Positions 1 through 11,585 of a DNA stretch of 64,000 bases are shown here, one piece after another (position 1 is the stretch's first letter; the number at the start of each line of letters is the position of its first letter). A model generated the notes under the pieces. The model saw nothing but the letters and a program-made list of their open reading frames with translations, did not search any database and was not told the DNA's origin. The translations under genes were made by a program, and so were the position numbers. Source of the DNA: Pseudophaeomoniella oleicola (Eukaryota > Ascomycota > Eurotiomycetes > Phaeomoniellales > Phaeomoniellaceae); contig QWDQ01000004.1 of assembly GCA_003868215.1 (NCBI GenBank), forward strand, positions 310,001-374,000, in the 5' to 3' direction.

Positions 1-27
1 GTGTGTGTGTGTGTGTGTGTGTGTGTG
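1..27. repeat. (GT)n microsatellite, cut by window edge
   Basis: The window opens in an uninterrupted GT dinucleotide run of 27 bases, so the true length is unknown. It is a simple repeat with no coding content. Confidence 0.95.
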
Positions 28-287
28 CAACTTCGTCAATTGGCAGGTTTCACTGGAATACCTCTATCTACCCCTCCCTCCTCCCCCTTCCCTAAATCCC
101 TGCCAGGTGGGCATGATATCTCGTAAGATGGACTGATCACTTAAAACTCCCCTATAATCGATCAGCTCACCCTCTTTCCCCAAAGGACAAGTTCGTACAG
201 CCTGGCCGCCTGTTCCGCCAGCCTCATTGAACGCCTTGCCACTATGGAGTCCGTTACCTTCTTTATAGGCTGGACTAAGGTATCTAG

Positions 288-807
288 CTAGCAACAGTCT
301 TCGACTTCTTCCTAATTACCCAAAGATGTTAGCTAAAGAAGGCAAAATGATGATCCTGTCATTGTGTGCGATGGGGCATCGATGAGAATAAGGCTTCTAT
401 ACGACGCTGTTCGTTCCTTTCGTCGCTTGATAGAAAGGCTTGGGCTGAGAGACATACATCTGTCAGATGACGTGGAGCTTCAATGGTGTAAATCTCACGC
501 TTATACTGCATAACGATTTAGCTGACAAGAAAGGCAGCCGAGGAAGAGAGCTGAAGACTCGGCTGGTTCATGATAGGTAGCAGAAGCCACGCTGTGGACC
601 CTTGGAATACGAGCGACTCACCGACCATGCCCAATTGAGAACCGGGGTCCCTTCGACAATGTCGTAGCGTCCTAGGCGTTGGTTCCAGCTCCGTCTCCCG
701 TTCACGGCATTGTATTTGGGTCCGAAGAGAGCCTCGAGTTTGTTCGAGAGCTTGTCCGGGTCTATGTAGCGGTTATGGATATACTGGGGACGCCTTGGGA
801 GGAGCAT
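288..807 (-). CDS. Small three-exon protein with RYIDPxKL motif, paralogue of 7052-7389
   Basis: I do not know a named family. Predicted exons are 807-706, 505-458 and 311-288, giving about 57 aa. Exon 1 encodes the motif RYIDPDKLSNKLEALFG. Exon 2 is exactly 48 nt and encodes YKREIYTIEAPRHLTD. Exon 3 encodes EEVEDCC followed by a stop. The microgene at 7052-7389 has the same layout: a YIDPGKL motif, a 48-nt middle exon ending in an APRRL motif, and a short acidic last exon. Splice signals are GTATGT at 457 and TAG at 312-314. The first donor is uncertain: GTGAAC at 705 aligns best with the paralogue, but the stronger GTGAGT at 621 would add 28 residues. The first ATG is at 807, and an upstream exon cannot be excluded. 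No signal peptide or membrane segment is seen. Confidence 0.55.
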
Positions 808-1372
808 TTTGACCTTTGCCACTCGGCCTAGATTGCAGGAAGAGAGGAGGAGGTATGTGACTACCAAAGATTTTTCAGCTTGCTAGCGGGAGAAGGCTTG
901 AGGCGTCGCTTTGCGTTTGCAGAAATCCTTTTGCATGAATTCGAAAAGGCGACATGAGGCAACGAGGGAAAGATCTCAGACCACGGCTGAAGCCGTGGGG
1001 GTAAATGACCGGTCTTTCAGGCAGCAAGGCGAGACACGCAGCGTCCAATCAGGTTCCGAGCATCGACTTTAGCCTGTCATCACATGTAAATAAGCTGATA
1101 AATGTCGCAGTATACAATCATTTAGTCAAGCTGCATAATGTCTGACAAGGCTGTGGAAGATACGTTATGTATTACCCCCCTTCATACCGTTTCAGGTCCC
1201 TGTAAGCTCCAGCCATGTGTGTTCTATGCCAACGTAGATCTCCCTGTGCTCCATCCTCATCAACCCTGTACACCATAGTCGCGAAGATTTTCATACGAGC
1301 TGATCACAATGCTACATATAAATTGGGTACATACAAACTGGGCGGCCTGCGTACCTAACGAACCACGTTCAG
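808..1372. other. Intergenic, no gene seen
   Basis: This stretch separates the minus-strand microgene from the 3' end of the kinase gene. I find no convincing open frame. It should hold the microgene promoter and 5' leader and the kinase 3' UTR. Confidence 0.5.
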
Positions 1373-4011
1373 TCATGCAAGGTCTGCATCCTCCTCGATA
1401 GCCCAGGCTTCTGTAAGGGAGCTTCGCCTTGATGAAGGAGTGGCTATGACTGGGGCCTGATCTATAGGTAGATTGAGCGTGCGGTCTTCCCTATAACAGT
1501 TGCGATCTTTCCCGAGCTCCGATTCCGCTTGGTTGACAATTGCATCCAAGTTGTCATGCAACGTCGAAGCTAAAAGCCGCTTGTGCGGCTCCACCACGAG
1601 AAGACTGTCAATGGATTCCAGTACCAACTTGAACGCGCGTTTGTTTCTGCATTGATTTTTGAGATGATCAATGTGCTGAAGAACCACCTCGCGTACCTGG
1701 ACCTTCTCTCCGTCTTTGCTTATTTCCCAGTAACAGTCGGGGGTTTCAGTACTGCTTGTCGCTCCTCCGCGTTCCGTCGCAAAGTGTTCCAAAGCGGCTG
1801 GGCCCAACACGACCCACGTCAAGAATTCCAATAGAACGCAGCCGAAAGACCACATATCGTAGGGGCGAGATGTTTTCCCATTGTTGGTCTTATATTCGGG
1901 CGCCTGATATACGAGAGTGCCTGAGTTATTCTGGGTGAGGTGCGTTTCCATTCCTGACCGCAGTTTGTGTATCTTGCCTGATCCAAAATCGCCAATTTTG
2001 ATATCTCCCCGCCCATTTATCTCCGTCGTGCTTTCAAAGTAAAGCAGGTTCTTCGGTTTTATATCATGGTGATAGCCTGATCTGGTCCTCCTAGATGTCG
2101 GAGAGGCCCCGCCTAGCATAGAAGGATTCTCGTTGCTAGGAGGTAACGAATGATGAATGCGCCTTATTGCATCAGCGAGGTCTCGCAGCTGTTTGAGAAA
2201 CCATAGGACGAAGGACTTCTCCAATATCACTTTCTCCTTCTGCATGTAGTCAAACAGCGTACACTCTGCCAGAGGGAAAAGTATTGAGAAAGCTCCTTCT
2301 TGATGCCAACCAGCCAAATATTTTATGATGTGCTTATGGTTGAAGCCAGCCAGCTGCTTCAACATCGTCGACTCCTTTTCGATGGTTTTGTCTGTCTCTT
2401 TCATATCGCGGAAGACTTTAAGAGCGAAGCATTTGCTTTTGTCCTATCAAGTATGATCAGTCCCATGGTGCCGCCTGTGCGTTCAAGACTTACTGGATGA
2501 AACAGATGATGATCAGGGTGGATAGAGACCTTGTATACATGGCTGTATGCTCCTTGACCGATTTCGTCTTTCTCCCGATCATAACTGATCGGCAAGATTA
2601 CCCGAGGATCGATGATTGGGTTTGGATCATTGCTCTCAGTAGAATTGGAGCTTCTGATACGAGATAGTGCCACGGGTCTTGCAGACATGTCGATGCGTTG
2701 TGGCCACTTGTGTGCCAAAAAGGTCCATTGTCTCTCTGCCAAGCGATCAACAATCTTCATGGTGGCATCATCAGCTTTCGTGTGCTCATTGAACGGGAGA
2801 TCCGTATCTTTGAAGCCGGCATCACACAGAATCTTGAGCTTACACAATGGCATCCGGTCGTATATGCATATAGCAAGCAGTTTTTCTGCGTATACACCAA
2901 TATATCTAGCGAATTCATCTCGATCGAACTCCATATCTTGAAGCGTTTTGTCTTTGTTAATCAGCTGCCTTACCGTGCTTTCTCCCATGATCTGTTTCAG
3001 ATCAAGCCGAGGGATATAGATGGCATCCTTATAGTTCTTTCTTTTCTTCGAAGCGATTTCGCTAAGGACCGTTTCAGAGAAGTCTTCGTTGTCTTTTGCT
3101 TCGATACTAAGAGATGAATATTCCCACTTGATCTCGATTTTAAATCTGGCACGTGGATGATCGACATTAAAATGCTCTATCAGTTCCGTAACCACTCCTA
3201 CCCATTGATGTTGAAACTGTAGTTCTTTTGGGGGATGGGAAAATCGAGTTGAGACAATTTTACAGAAGCCATGCTTGCGATACAGCCGATGCGAATCGAT
3301 GCCAACCAGCTGCGACAAATGTTGCGTGGCTAATGCATCCACTCTGTTGAAGGAATTGGCATCTTTCCAAGATACGACTTGTCTGAAGGAGATTTCCTTA
3401 TCCCCATCCCCATCATACGATAGAAGGATGACACATTCTATCTCGTCGGGGTACGAGACGACATCGCTTCCCCATGCCGAACCATCATCGCTGGCATGCG
3501 AATCTGCTATGGATGAACGTCGGCTTTGGGTACCGCTTTCAAGAAAGTTGTCAGAGCTGGCTTCTTGTGGATTTGGTAGTGACTGATGTTGATAAACTGC
3601 ACGACGTCTATCAGCCACGGGTGTTGCGTAATCAAACTCTCCAGTCGGCTGTCTAACAACCCCGAGCCTAGGTGTCTCAGACATGGGATTACTTGTGTTT
3701 TCAGTCACCTCTAAGGCATTAGCTGATGGGGATAGTGTCTGCTTGGCCATGGCAGAAGGCACTGAGTCTTCGAAAGGCGATGTTTGAATGCCAGCTAGGA
3801 GTCCAGTCAACGTTGTGGACGGCGTATTTACTAGAGTATATGCATACCTTGCTGCAACTTGGCCTTTAATTTTGAGAATTTGATTATGAAAGTAGTTTTG
3901 AATCTGGCAAGGCTCCTTTTGAGCCTCATTGGCATGACTATATGTGGATATATAGCGAAGGGTGGGCAAAAGAAAGCTGTACCACTGTCCAATCTTTAGT
4001 GACAAGGCCAT
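1373..4011 (-). CDS. Divergent serine/threonine protein kinase with a long unassigned N-terminus
   Basis: This is a predicted 862-aa protein from two exons, 4011-2494 and 2443-1373. The 50-bp intron has donor GTAAGT and acceptor TAG, and splicing restores the frame through the ATP-binding lobe. The C-terminal kinase domain shows the glycine loop IGQGAYSHVYKV near residue 485, the ATP lysine in FALKVF at 515, the catalytic loop HHDIKPKN with Asp633, DFG at 658-660 and an APE motif. The Arg of the usual HRD is His, so it is a non-RD kinase. Residues 1-480 carry no domain I recognise: a Ser-rich stretch (about 120-190), then a folded-looking segment. The domain order resembles large, poorly characterised fungal kinases found in accessory regions. 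The neighbour at 4581-6572 lies on the same strand. The substrate is unknown. The start is the first ATG of the long open frame. Confidence 0.85.
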
Positions 4012-4580
4012 CTCTTATTGCCGAATGACATCTATTTCTAATGATCGTCAACTCCCAAACTGGTCACTTGCTGTACAGCGAAGAGTCCAAGAGCCGCAAG
4101 GCGCACCTTTTAGATCAGGCTGAGAAGGATCGAGATGGGTGCCCACCACCACTTGCATCCCTGAAGGACTTGCATCTCGCTAATGCAATGAAGTGCAATT
4201 AGGTAGTAGTACATGCTGTTGCCCATGTTCAAATGCGGTACCAAGGAGACAGCCTCGCCAGGTCGGCTTTCGTAGACAAAATATATCAAGTTCCCTTTGT
4301 TGCCCATGGCGCCAAAACACGGCTAGTTCAGCAGTCCAGGACATCTCATTCTTGTGATGAATTGCCTTTCAGCCAAAAAAGGCAACGTTCCTCTTTTGCC
4401 TTACTGCAGGCTTACTTTTGCCACGGCGCCTACTTGCAACCATAGCCTGAGTAACCTCGTCATTGCCACGAATCATGTAGCAAATGCCAAAAGTATGCTC
4501 AGGTTCTCTCTGGCCCCCAACCCAGTGACGGATAAATTCTCGTGAGAAGCCTTCTGATAGACTGTCGCGGCGAACCACTT

Positions 4581-6572
4581 TCAGTAAGGCATCTTCAGCT
4601 TCGGATACGGAAGTGCAAAATTTTGACCAGGGTCTCTCGAAGCGCTTGAAAACATGGCCTGGCCTCGTCCCTTCAGGGAAGCTGTGAGCGGTGATGTATC
4701 TACCCGTCGAGGATTCCGCCGTATCGAAAAACATCCCCGGAGCAGATCGGCCATCGACCGACACAGTTTTAGGTTGCCATGTGTTTGCCAATGCACCCAC
4801 GTGTGCCATATGGCAAGAGTTGCTACCGTGAGTGGTATCGAAACTGCAATCAGGATCCACCAATCCTTTCCAACGTTTATGCGAGAGCCGCCATCTTTCG
4901 ATGTCGTGGTAGTAACAAACGATGTCGAGAAGAAGTTCTGATAGGAGATCAGTGGCTTGAAAAACACTTTGGATCAAAGTAAAACACACAGAAACCACGG
5001 TTACGGGTAGATAGACGAGAGCTACGACTGAGAGAACTTTCACAGCTGCGGCATCTCGTGTAGACCGTTCTGCCAACTGACGCATTGCCTCGTTTTCAAT
5101 CTTTGTCTCTACCGCCATCACTCGCAAGGCATGGTTGTTGCCCTGGTCAAGGAAACTTGTGAACTATCCCTTGTCAGTAAAGTAGAAGGTGTGCACGCAG
5201 GAGCACTCACCAGGTTCGCAGTGCCTTGTACCGTACAATGTATCTTCTCAGCCTTTGCCTTTAGTAAAAGCATGTCCTTTCTCCTTTCTGTAAGGGTACG
5301 CAAAATAATATCAAGCTCTCCTGCTGTCGAAGAAGATGATGGTGTGCCCAGTCTAGCTACCAAAGTCTTGCAGTATCCGTCTGAGAGACCCTCGATGGTA
5401 TCAATTGTAGATTCCAAGATGATCAATAAATTAAGAACGGAATCTTCCAGCTGCTTTAGTCGCTGGCGCTCTCCAAATTCGCTCACTACGGTCTTGTTAT
5501 CATCAATTGATGCAGCAACTACCCGATCGGTCTGCCGAAGTCAGTGATGAGCAAAGGAAAAGGTGGGAAATCACAGACCTGATCGTTTATGTCTCTGATA
5601 AGATCGGCCACGTACGGCCTCCATGTAGCCGCTGCGGTGTCAATGAACAGTAGATGAAGCTCGAAGGGGCTGAAGTCTGAGTGAGGCCCACATGAATCAA
5701 TGTAGGCGCACAAGCGGGTTCGAAACGTCTGAGAGAGATGGAGGAAGATCCAAGTAGCCGCGACATGATTTGAGTCAGATTTGTGATAGAATGCCGTTTG
5801 TCGTACAGACCATGTCCCTTTCCAATTGCGTTCGACGAATCGAAGGACATAAGCGCATTCTAACCATAAGTATTCGCCTCGTCAATGATTGAAGACGTAC
5901 CAAATGCCACGCTATCATTGTCCCTCGGGTCCAATGTTGACCAGCTCGACCGCATCCTGGGAGGGCCAACATCATTATCTCTGGCCTTAGCTCCAAAGCA
6001 GAGTACAAAATCTTTGAACCCCTCAAACACGGCGCACTGGGAGAGTATCTGCTCGAAGAGATTTCGAGACACGTTCAGTTTGCTGTATGAGTTTTTCTGG
6101 CTGATGAAACTGCAGATTTGTATCAACACCGGAAACGTTCTTCTGAGTCTATGAGTTGTACGCACAACATCCGGATTGACTTGGCACTGCCCTGGAAGGA
6201 GAGTCAATGATGATATATCAGGATCCTCGACCTCTGTGTGCATACTCGAATGAACCATGTTAAGTCTTCAGGATCAGATATTCTCATTCGCAAGATCCTT
6301 TGTGCATCGTCGACGAGGACGCGCTCTCTTGTTTCAGGATCGATTGCCTCTTTTTCACTGGGAGGAAGATAACACCAGTCCGATTTCTCTGCAGAAAGCT
6401 CGCGCAACCGTGGATCGTTACAGAACTGTATGCTATTGGAGCAATAAATGTCTATGAGAGTAGCTTGTGACGGGTCTACAAACAGTGCTGAAGCACGTCC
6501 CTCGAAGTAGTCGATACTTGTTGGACTGAGCTCCTTGAGAGCCATGTCCTGAATGAACTGCGAAATGGCCAT
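4581..6572 (-). CDS. CorA-like transporter domain protein (fungal family), multi-exon
   Basis: This is a multi-exon gene whose product looks like the fungal CorA-like Mg-transporter family: a long soluble region, a coiled helical segment, then two C-terminal membrane helices. Confident introns are 5860-5900, 5532-5578, 5164-5210 and 4938-4989; at least one more lies between about 6200 and 6260 and I could not place it. Recognisable blocks are ISQKNSYSKLNVS, then VLRFVERNWKGTWSVRQTAFY (split by splicing from VAF), then HALRVMAVETKIENEAMRQLAE. The first membrane helix is near VVALVYLPVTVVS, followed by FFSTSFV, which is typical of this family, and the second is WILIAVSIPLTVATLAIW. The classical GMN signature of true CorA channels is not seen, so Mg transport is not implied. 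The function of such fungal proteins is unknown. Another open frame continues from 4580 to 4369, so an alternative C-terminus is possible. Confidence 0.75.
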
Positions 6573-7051
6573 GTTGGAAGCAATTTTTGAAATGAGTAAG
6601 GTATAGCATTGGTAGGAATGTTTGAACCATTGCTGGTGTCATTTGCCATCAAAGTGTTGAGACAGTTGGCTGTTCCAAGGTGGCCGAACGATTGGGTGGG
6701 ACAGCGCACAGGCATTCCTGCAATGGAAAGGCCACCAACCGTCAGCCTGACCAAGGTTCACGATTAATGAACAGCGGCGAGAATAGAGTGCAGTTCGCTT
6801 ACCTACCAGGGTCCTATCACACAATCCCATCCGACCCCATTCTGATGTTAATTGTGCCTGCACTTTATCGACCTTGCGGAGTTTGCACAGTAAGTAGCAT
6901 TTGTTCTTTCTCAGATCCTTGCGTGCATCAAGTTGCCTGTCGCATGACATATAAAGACGCCTTTTCTCTGCTCCCTATCTGTTATTTTTTCCATTCTTCT
7001 CTCTATCTCTCTCCAATTTACATCAACTTGGTCGGCCGCCACGCTACAATT
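6573..7051. promoter_or_regulatory. Divergent intergenic region
   Basis: This 480-bp gap lies between the start of the CorA-like gene (minus) and the second microgene (plus), so it should contain both promoters. A pyrimidine-rich stretch with repeated TCTCT lies just before the plus-strand start at 7052, as in many fungal core promoters. No specific regulator site is identified. Confidence 0.4.
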
Positions 7052-7389
7052 ATGTCTACCTATTACACCTCCAAACCGTCTACATCTTCTGAGCGGAGAG
7101 GCAAGGCTACTCAAACTATAGATGACCGCTACATCGATCCAGGGAAATTGAAATCCATGCTCACTATACTATTTCCAGACGAACAACCTCGAACACAGGT
7201 AGGTCGAGATCGCGTTGGTCACAAATGATCATCTCAACTCATCGCATATACAGTGGAGATCCAACAGATGGATCATCACCGCCCCCCGACGGCTCCAACC
7301 GGTTAGTCCCGTCAACGTCTCTCCCGTCCCTATCAAACAAGTACTGACCCCACGTCGACCAGGACGAAATCGACTGTTTGAGGGTTTGA
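7052..7389 (+). CDS. Small three-exon protein with YIDPGKL motif, paralogue of 288-807
   Basis: This is a predicted 73-aa protein from exons 7052-7198, 7254-7301 and 7363-7389. All three junctions are phase 0, with donors GTAGGT and GTTAGT and acceptors ACAG and CCAG. Exon 1 ends with the block YIDPGKLKSMLTILF, exon 2 (48 nt) encodes WRSNRWIITAPRRLQP, and exon 3 encodes DEIDCLRV and a stop. The N-terminus is Ser/Thr/Lys-rich and looks disordered. The same exon plan and motif order occur at 288-807, which is what makes this a gene and not a chance frame. I recall small fungal proteins with this pattern but no established function. The product is presumably intracellular, since no signal sequence is visible. 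Confidence 0.7.
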
Positions 7390-9050
7390 GAGCAATCATC
7401 CTTCAAGTTGCCTCGTGTGACGAGTCGAGCACCATTCTTGCTTCTTCCATCGATGGCATCGGTGGCTGACGTAATTTTCGCAACGGTTTCTTAGTTTCCG
7501 ACCGATGATCACATGTCTCACGATTCTTTATTTGACTGAAGGTTATCCTCAAGTTTGTCATTTTAGATAGCGCAGTCCTTCCTTACAAGCTTTCTGTTCG
7601 GCCTATTCTACGGCTCATACACGCCTTTCCCCATCTGACCCTTCTGAAGGGTTACTCTTCCAGATATCGTGAGCATACCATTTATGACTCTTTATCTTGG
7701 GTCAGAAGTGCAATCATTCTTTGCCTTTGGATTGGATGTCTTACTGGTCTTGTGATACCCCTTTCGATCAATACCTGAGCGTAACTGATGCGAGCACCTT
7801 ACATTATACCATACCATTCCTCTATTTCAGATCAGAGGATCCAATAGTCTGGCTGCCGCCATCCCAGTATGCCCAGCATTATGGTTTTGTCTTGCTCGCC
7901 AAAGCCCCCGGCTTCTCCTTTAGTCTCACAAGACCGTCGTTCGCCAATCCAAAAAGGTTGATTTCCATCCCAGAGGCATTCGTAAGACACTGCAAATTGA
8001 CGGCACATATCTGGGCTTACTGTGCGTATTGATGTACAGTTCCGATGGTGCCGGCAATACAACTTCGGCCGTGAACTTGCGGGCTAGACCAGGTGATCTA
8101 CTCCGAAAAGCCACAGATTGCCAGACCGTTTACAGGGTGGGAGTGGTCCAATTACCTGGGAAAACGACATCAAACTTCAAGGCGACCCAATCTGGTAATA
8201 GCGGAATTAGTTGGCGGCAGAAGGTAGATTATTCGAAGTGGTCATAGCAAGACAAGACAACAGAAGAGTCAGGCAATGGCAATGATGAGAAGAACGGCAA
8301 AAGCAGGAGCATGATGACTCCGTCGCGGACCTGTACGCCGCGTTCCTTGGTATACGCCGACATCTTCCCCTAATGCCTCTTCGAAGGTCACTGTGAAAAC
8401 TGAAATCATGAGTCACAGTGCCTGCCCAAAACAGCCCGCTGCCTAGGTTCCATCCATCCATCCCCTGGGCCATGATGTGGCACGCCCTGCTCATATCGAC
8501 ACGGTCCCCAGGTTGAATCCTGTATTGCTCTTTAATCGCACAGAGACCTGAACCGAGCCTCGGGCATCAACATCACCCCGTAGATCGTACGAGATCAGTG
8601 GTGGTTTGGTCATGTCTACTATTCGACATCGATGCGAATGAAAGGATTCACCCTGCGTTTATGTCCTAACCCTTCATGTAGTGTAGATTCAAACCGGAAT
8701 CACAATCATTTCAAGTCCGCTGTCGAAGTGGGTCACTCCGGGAACGAACCATCCGGTCTGCCGTTCCCCAATATCAAATTCCTTCACTTCGCCGTCTTCC
8801 TTGTCGTGCTATTCAAGCATTTCGTATACACACATGATACACACATTGGGAGTTCGGCATCTGTATCCCTACGTCCTGCCAACTCCATTCGAGCACCTCT
8901 CATACAACGTACACATGTTAGACTCCGTATCTATTATGCATATCCCCCATCTCCCGACACAACATTATTCTTATCAATCAAGGACCCATTATGAACAGCC
9001 ACGTAACCTATTCTCATTTTCGTTTTCTCATCATAAACACATAGCATATA
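7390..9050. other. Gene-poor stretch with unassigned open fragments
   Basis: I could not build a gene here. A plus-strand frame from about 7540 to 7780 without an ATG reads as a hydrophobic segment (AIILCLWIGCLTGLVIPLS), and other open fragments follow at 7830-8250 with plausible GTAACT...CAG intron borders near 7790-7830. On the minus strand, 8260-8400 also has a hydrophobic tail. This may be a spliced membrane-protein gene I cannot resolve, or a decayed one. The final 600 bp look like non-coding AT-rich sequence. Confidence 0.25.

Positions 9051-9111
<61 letters not shown>
9051..9111. repeat. (TAG)n trinucleotide microsatellite
   Basis: About 20 uninterrupted copies of TAG (CTA on the other strand) lie 410 bp beyond the stop codon of the minus-strand scramblase gene. 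Being outside any predicted coding region, the tract can vary in length freely and would be a good strain marker. Confidence 0.95.
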
Positions 9112-9112
<1 letters not shown>

Positions 9113-9522
9113 TACTTTTCCAAGCCCCTCAATGCTCTCAGTCCGTAATGGATTGGATGAAAAAGGCAATCCCAGGAGACTTGGAAGGCTGATATTTACT
9201 AAGTAGGTACCTAGGTAATTAGCCCCTTTTCCCACTCCTTTTCCCCCTCTTCTGTCCAAAATGAAGAAATGAAATGGAATATGAAATCCAGAGAAGCAGT
9301 CATGTTTGGCGCCTTTTTTGCTCCTGTTTCGCCCATCTTTTCCGAAGAAAAGGGTAATATGTATGTACACAAGCAGGGAAAAGAAGTAGAACGTGATAAG
9401 GTAAGGTAGGCTCATGTTGGTAGGTAATCATCATAATCATCATACATGCAGGAAAAGAAAGAAGGAAGGGTCTTCTGATGTCGATTCTTTCCGGGCCTGG
9501 GGTGCTTTTTGTTTTCTTCAAA

Positions 9523-11236
9523 TCAAAAGAAGTTATCGAGCCAACTTCCATCATCACCACCACCACTACCGCCACCGTCAGCATCACCACCACCTTGATT
9601 CCAAGGATCTTGATGATTTCCCCACAGATCTTCGCCTTCTTGGGTCTGGCCTTGGGGCTCGGGTGGTGCGTAAGGGTTCTGTTGTGCTCCTTCTGCAACA
9701 TCAGCAGGAGCTCCGTCCTCGCCGTGTGGATTCCGATCGCGTAGCATTTCGTAGCCGGCCATGGTCCCTGCACCGGCCATGGCGCCTTCCCCTGCACCGC
9801 TGGCTCCGCCGGCGACTCTGCCCAGGGCGCCACCGGCCCCGGAAGCTGCTTCGCTGCCACCGACGACGGCACCGGTCGCTTCGGCTGCACCGATGGATTC
9901 TGCGCCGGCGGCTCCAGCAGCTCCAGCTCCAGCAGCTTCACCGCCACCCATCCACATTGGGATGGGCATGATGCCGCCGCTGCCGCTGTGGCGGGAGAAG
10001 TAGTCGAAATCGACGGACACGGCTGTCGCCAACATAACCGCACGCTGATCCAATGACATACCCGGAACCGAAGGAACGATTTCGTTTGAACGGCCGGTTT
10101 GCGAAACGAGATGTTTGTTCTGGGCTTCTTCTGTCAACCCTGCCGAGTCCATGCGAAGCGCATATACACCAGTATCTGTGAACAATTCTCTTCCCCAGCC
10201 GGCAAAGTTACGATTGACACTTCCGATTAACCGTTTCTCGCTGTCTAACAAGGAGAAATCCCATGATAGGAAGGGCTCGTCCACTGCGGCGAACTGCATG
10301 AATCTACCTCCACCTGGTTGCTTGTAGACCTGCATCTGTTGCGATGAAGAAAGGTGCTTATCGTTAACGAGTAGCTGTGCAATCGGATGCTGATCTTCGG
10401 GTACGTCGTTGTAGAGGAATAAATTGTACTTTCTCCGTAATGGGGCCCAGACTTGTTGCGCTTCACCTATGATCCTCATATCTGAAATCGGTAGTGTCGA
10501 TACCTGCGGGTTCATTGGATCTACTCCAGGGACAAGAGCCCCGGGGGCGTTATGCGTCGGCGCTTGCTGATATGAAGAATCCCCTACCGGATCATAAACC
10601 CCGATCTTCGAATTGATCCAACTGAATGGACGATGAAACTGTGCGCTCGGTCAGCTGCAATGCACCGCATAAAACTTCCTAACAGTGCCTTACCCTTAAA
10701 ACCTCCCTCGCCGACCGATCGAAAATATGCGTCATGAACGCCCTATGCGTCCGGAACACCTGGCGTGACAACGACTTCCCTATCCCGCCATCATGCTCCG
10801 CCATATACCCGACATGATTCCCCTGCGCATCCAGTATCACGTACCGATTCGCCTGCTCGAACCCCAGGAACACGTTCATCATCTCCAGCTGCCGCTGAAC
10901 CACGAGCCCCGAGTTCGCGAGCAGCGAAGCCGCCGGGTGCCGTTCCTTGAGCACGGCGTTGGGGTCTTCGGGGATGTGTACGGGTGCGAGCAGCGTGTTT
11001 TCGGATGGGTCGGTGTTCTTGAGCGCTTCGGATAGCGAGGGTTGGGTGGCGGCGGCGGCTGGTTCGGCATCTGGAGGATGTTGATGGCTTGGATCTCGTG
11101 CGGCGGACTGGTGAGAGTCTACGGGTTCTCGGGGTCGTGGGATCGGAGGCCGTTGTCTTGATGATGGACGTAGACGAGATGCATATCTTACACCGCAGAT
11201 CGTGCGCGTAGGTGGTCTTAGTCGTGAGAGTAGCAT
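9523..11236 (-). CDS. Phospholipid scramblase family protein, mitochondrial type
   Basis: This is a predicted 552-aa protein from two exons, 11236-10694 and 10638-9523, joined across a 55-bp phase-0 intron (donor GTAAGG, acceptor ACAG). The N-terminus is rich in Arg and Ser with no acidic residues in the first 30, consistent with a mitochondrial targeting signal. The scramblase fold spans about residues 80-345 and includes LLANSGLVVQRQLEMMNVF, the NRYVILDAQGNHVGYMAE segment, LSWDFSLLDSEKRLIGSVNRNF and a hydrophobic segment at MLATAVSVDFDYFSRHSG. The yeast relative is Aim25. The C-terminal 200 residues are low complexity: a Gly/Ala tract, then an acidic Gly/Asp/Trp tail ending WLDNFF. Family members are thought to move or bind phospholipids in mitochondria; direct scrambling by fungal members is not settled. 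Confidence 0.88.
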
Positions 11237-11585
11237 ATTTGCCTTCTCTATTTACTAAGGAAAGAAAAACAGTACAAACAGACTCGCCGGCTGATTGTTG
11301 TTGTCGTTGATTATAAAAAATCGCTAGGCAAAAACATTCATTGTTCAACGGAAGGCGATGTTCGATGACGTTCGCAGGTCATTTCAGGGTCTCACAGTAA
11401 GAGCAGTTCCACCTCGGCCGAACTCGATAGATACCTCAGTGATATATCATTAAGTAGCTCGTTCACTGCTTCGAAAATCAATCTTAAATTTATAATTATA
11501 TTTATATTAATGTTTTAAGCTGTATACACACTTATATATGAGACGCTCTCGTCATGATATTCTCATTCAACCTGGTGATCGAGTC
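11237..11585. other. Intergenic, no gene seen
   Basis: This AT-rich spacer between the scramblase start and the ABC-A transporter stop, both minus strand, should hold the scramblase promoter and the ABC-A 3' UTR. A strongly AT-rich run near 11485-11520 could be the polyadenylation region. Confidence 0.4.

Noticed and set aside
9300-10043. Long open minus frame overlapping the scramblase tail
   Set aside because: It is the low-complexity Gly/Ala region read in another frame; the scramblase frame continues its family domain and ends with a sensible stop.
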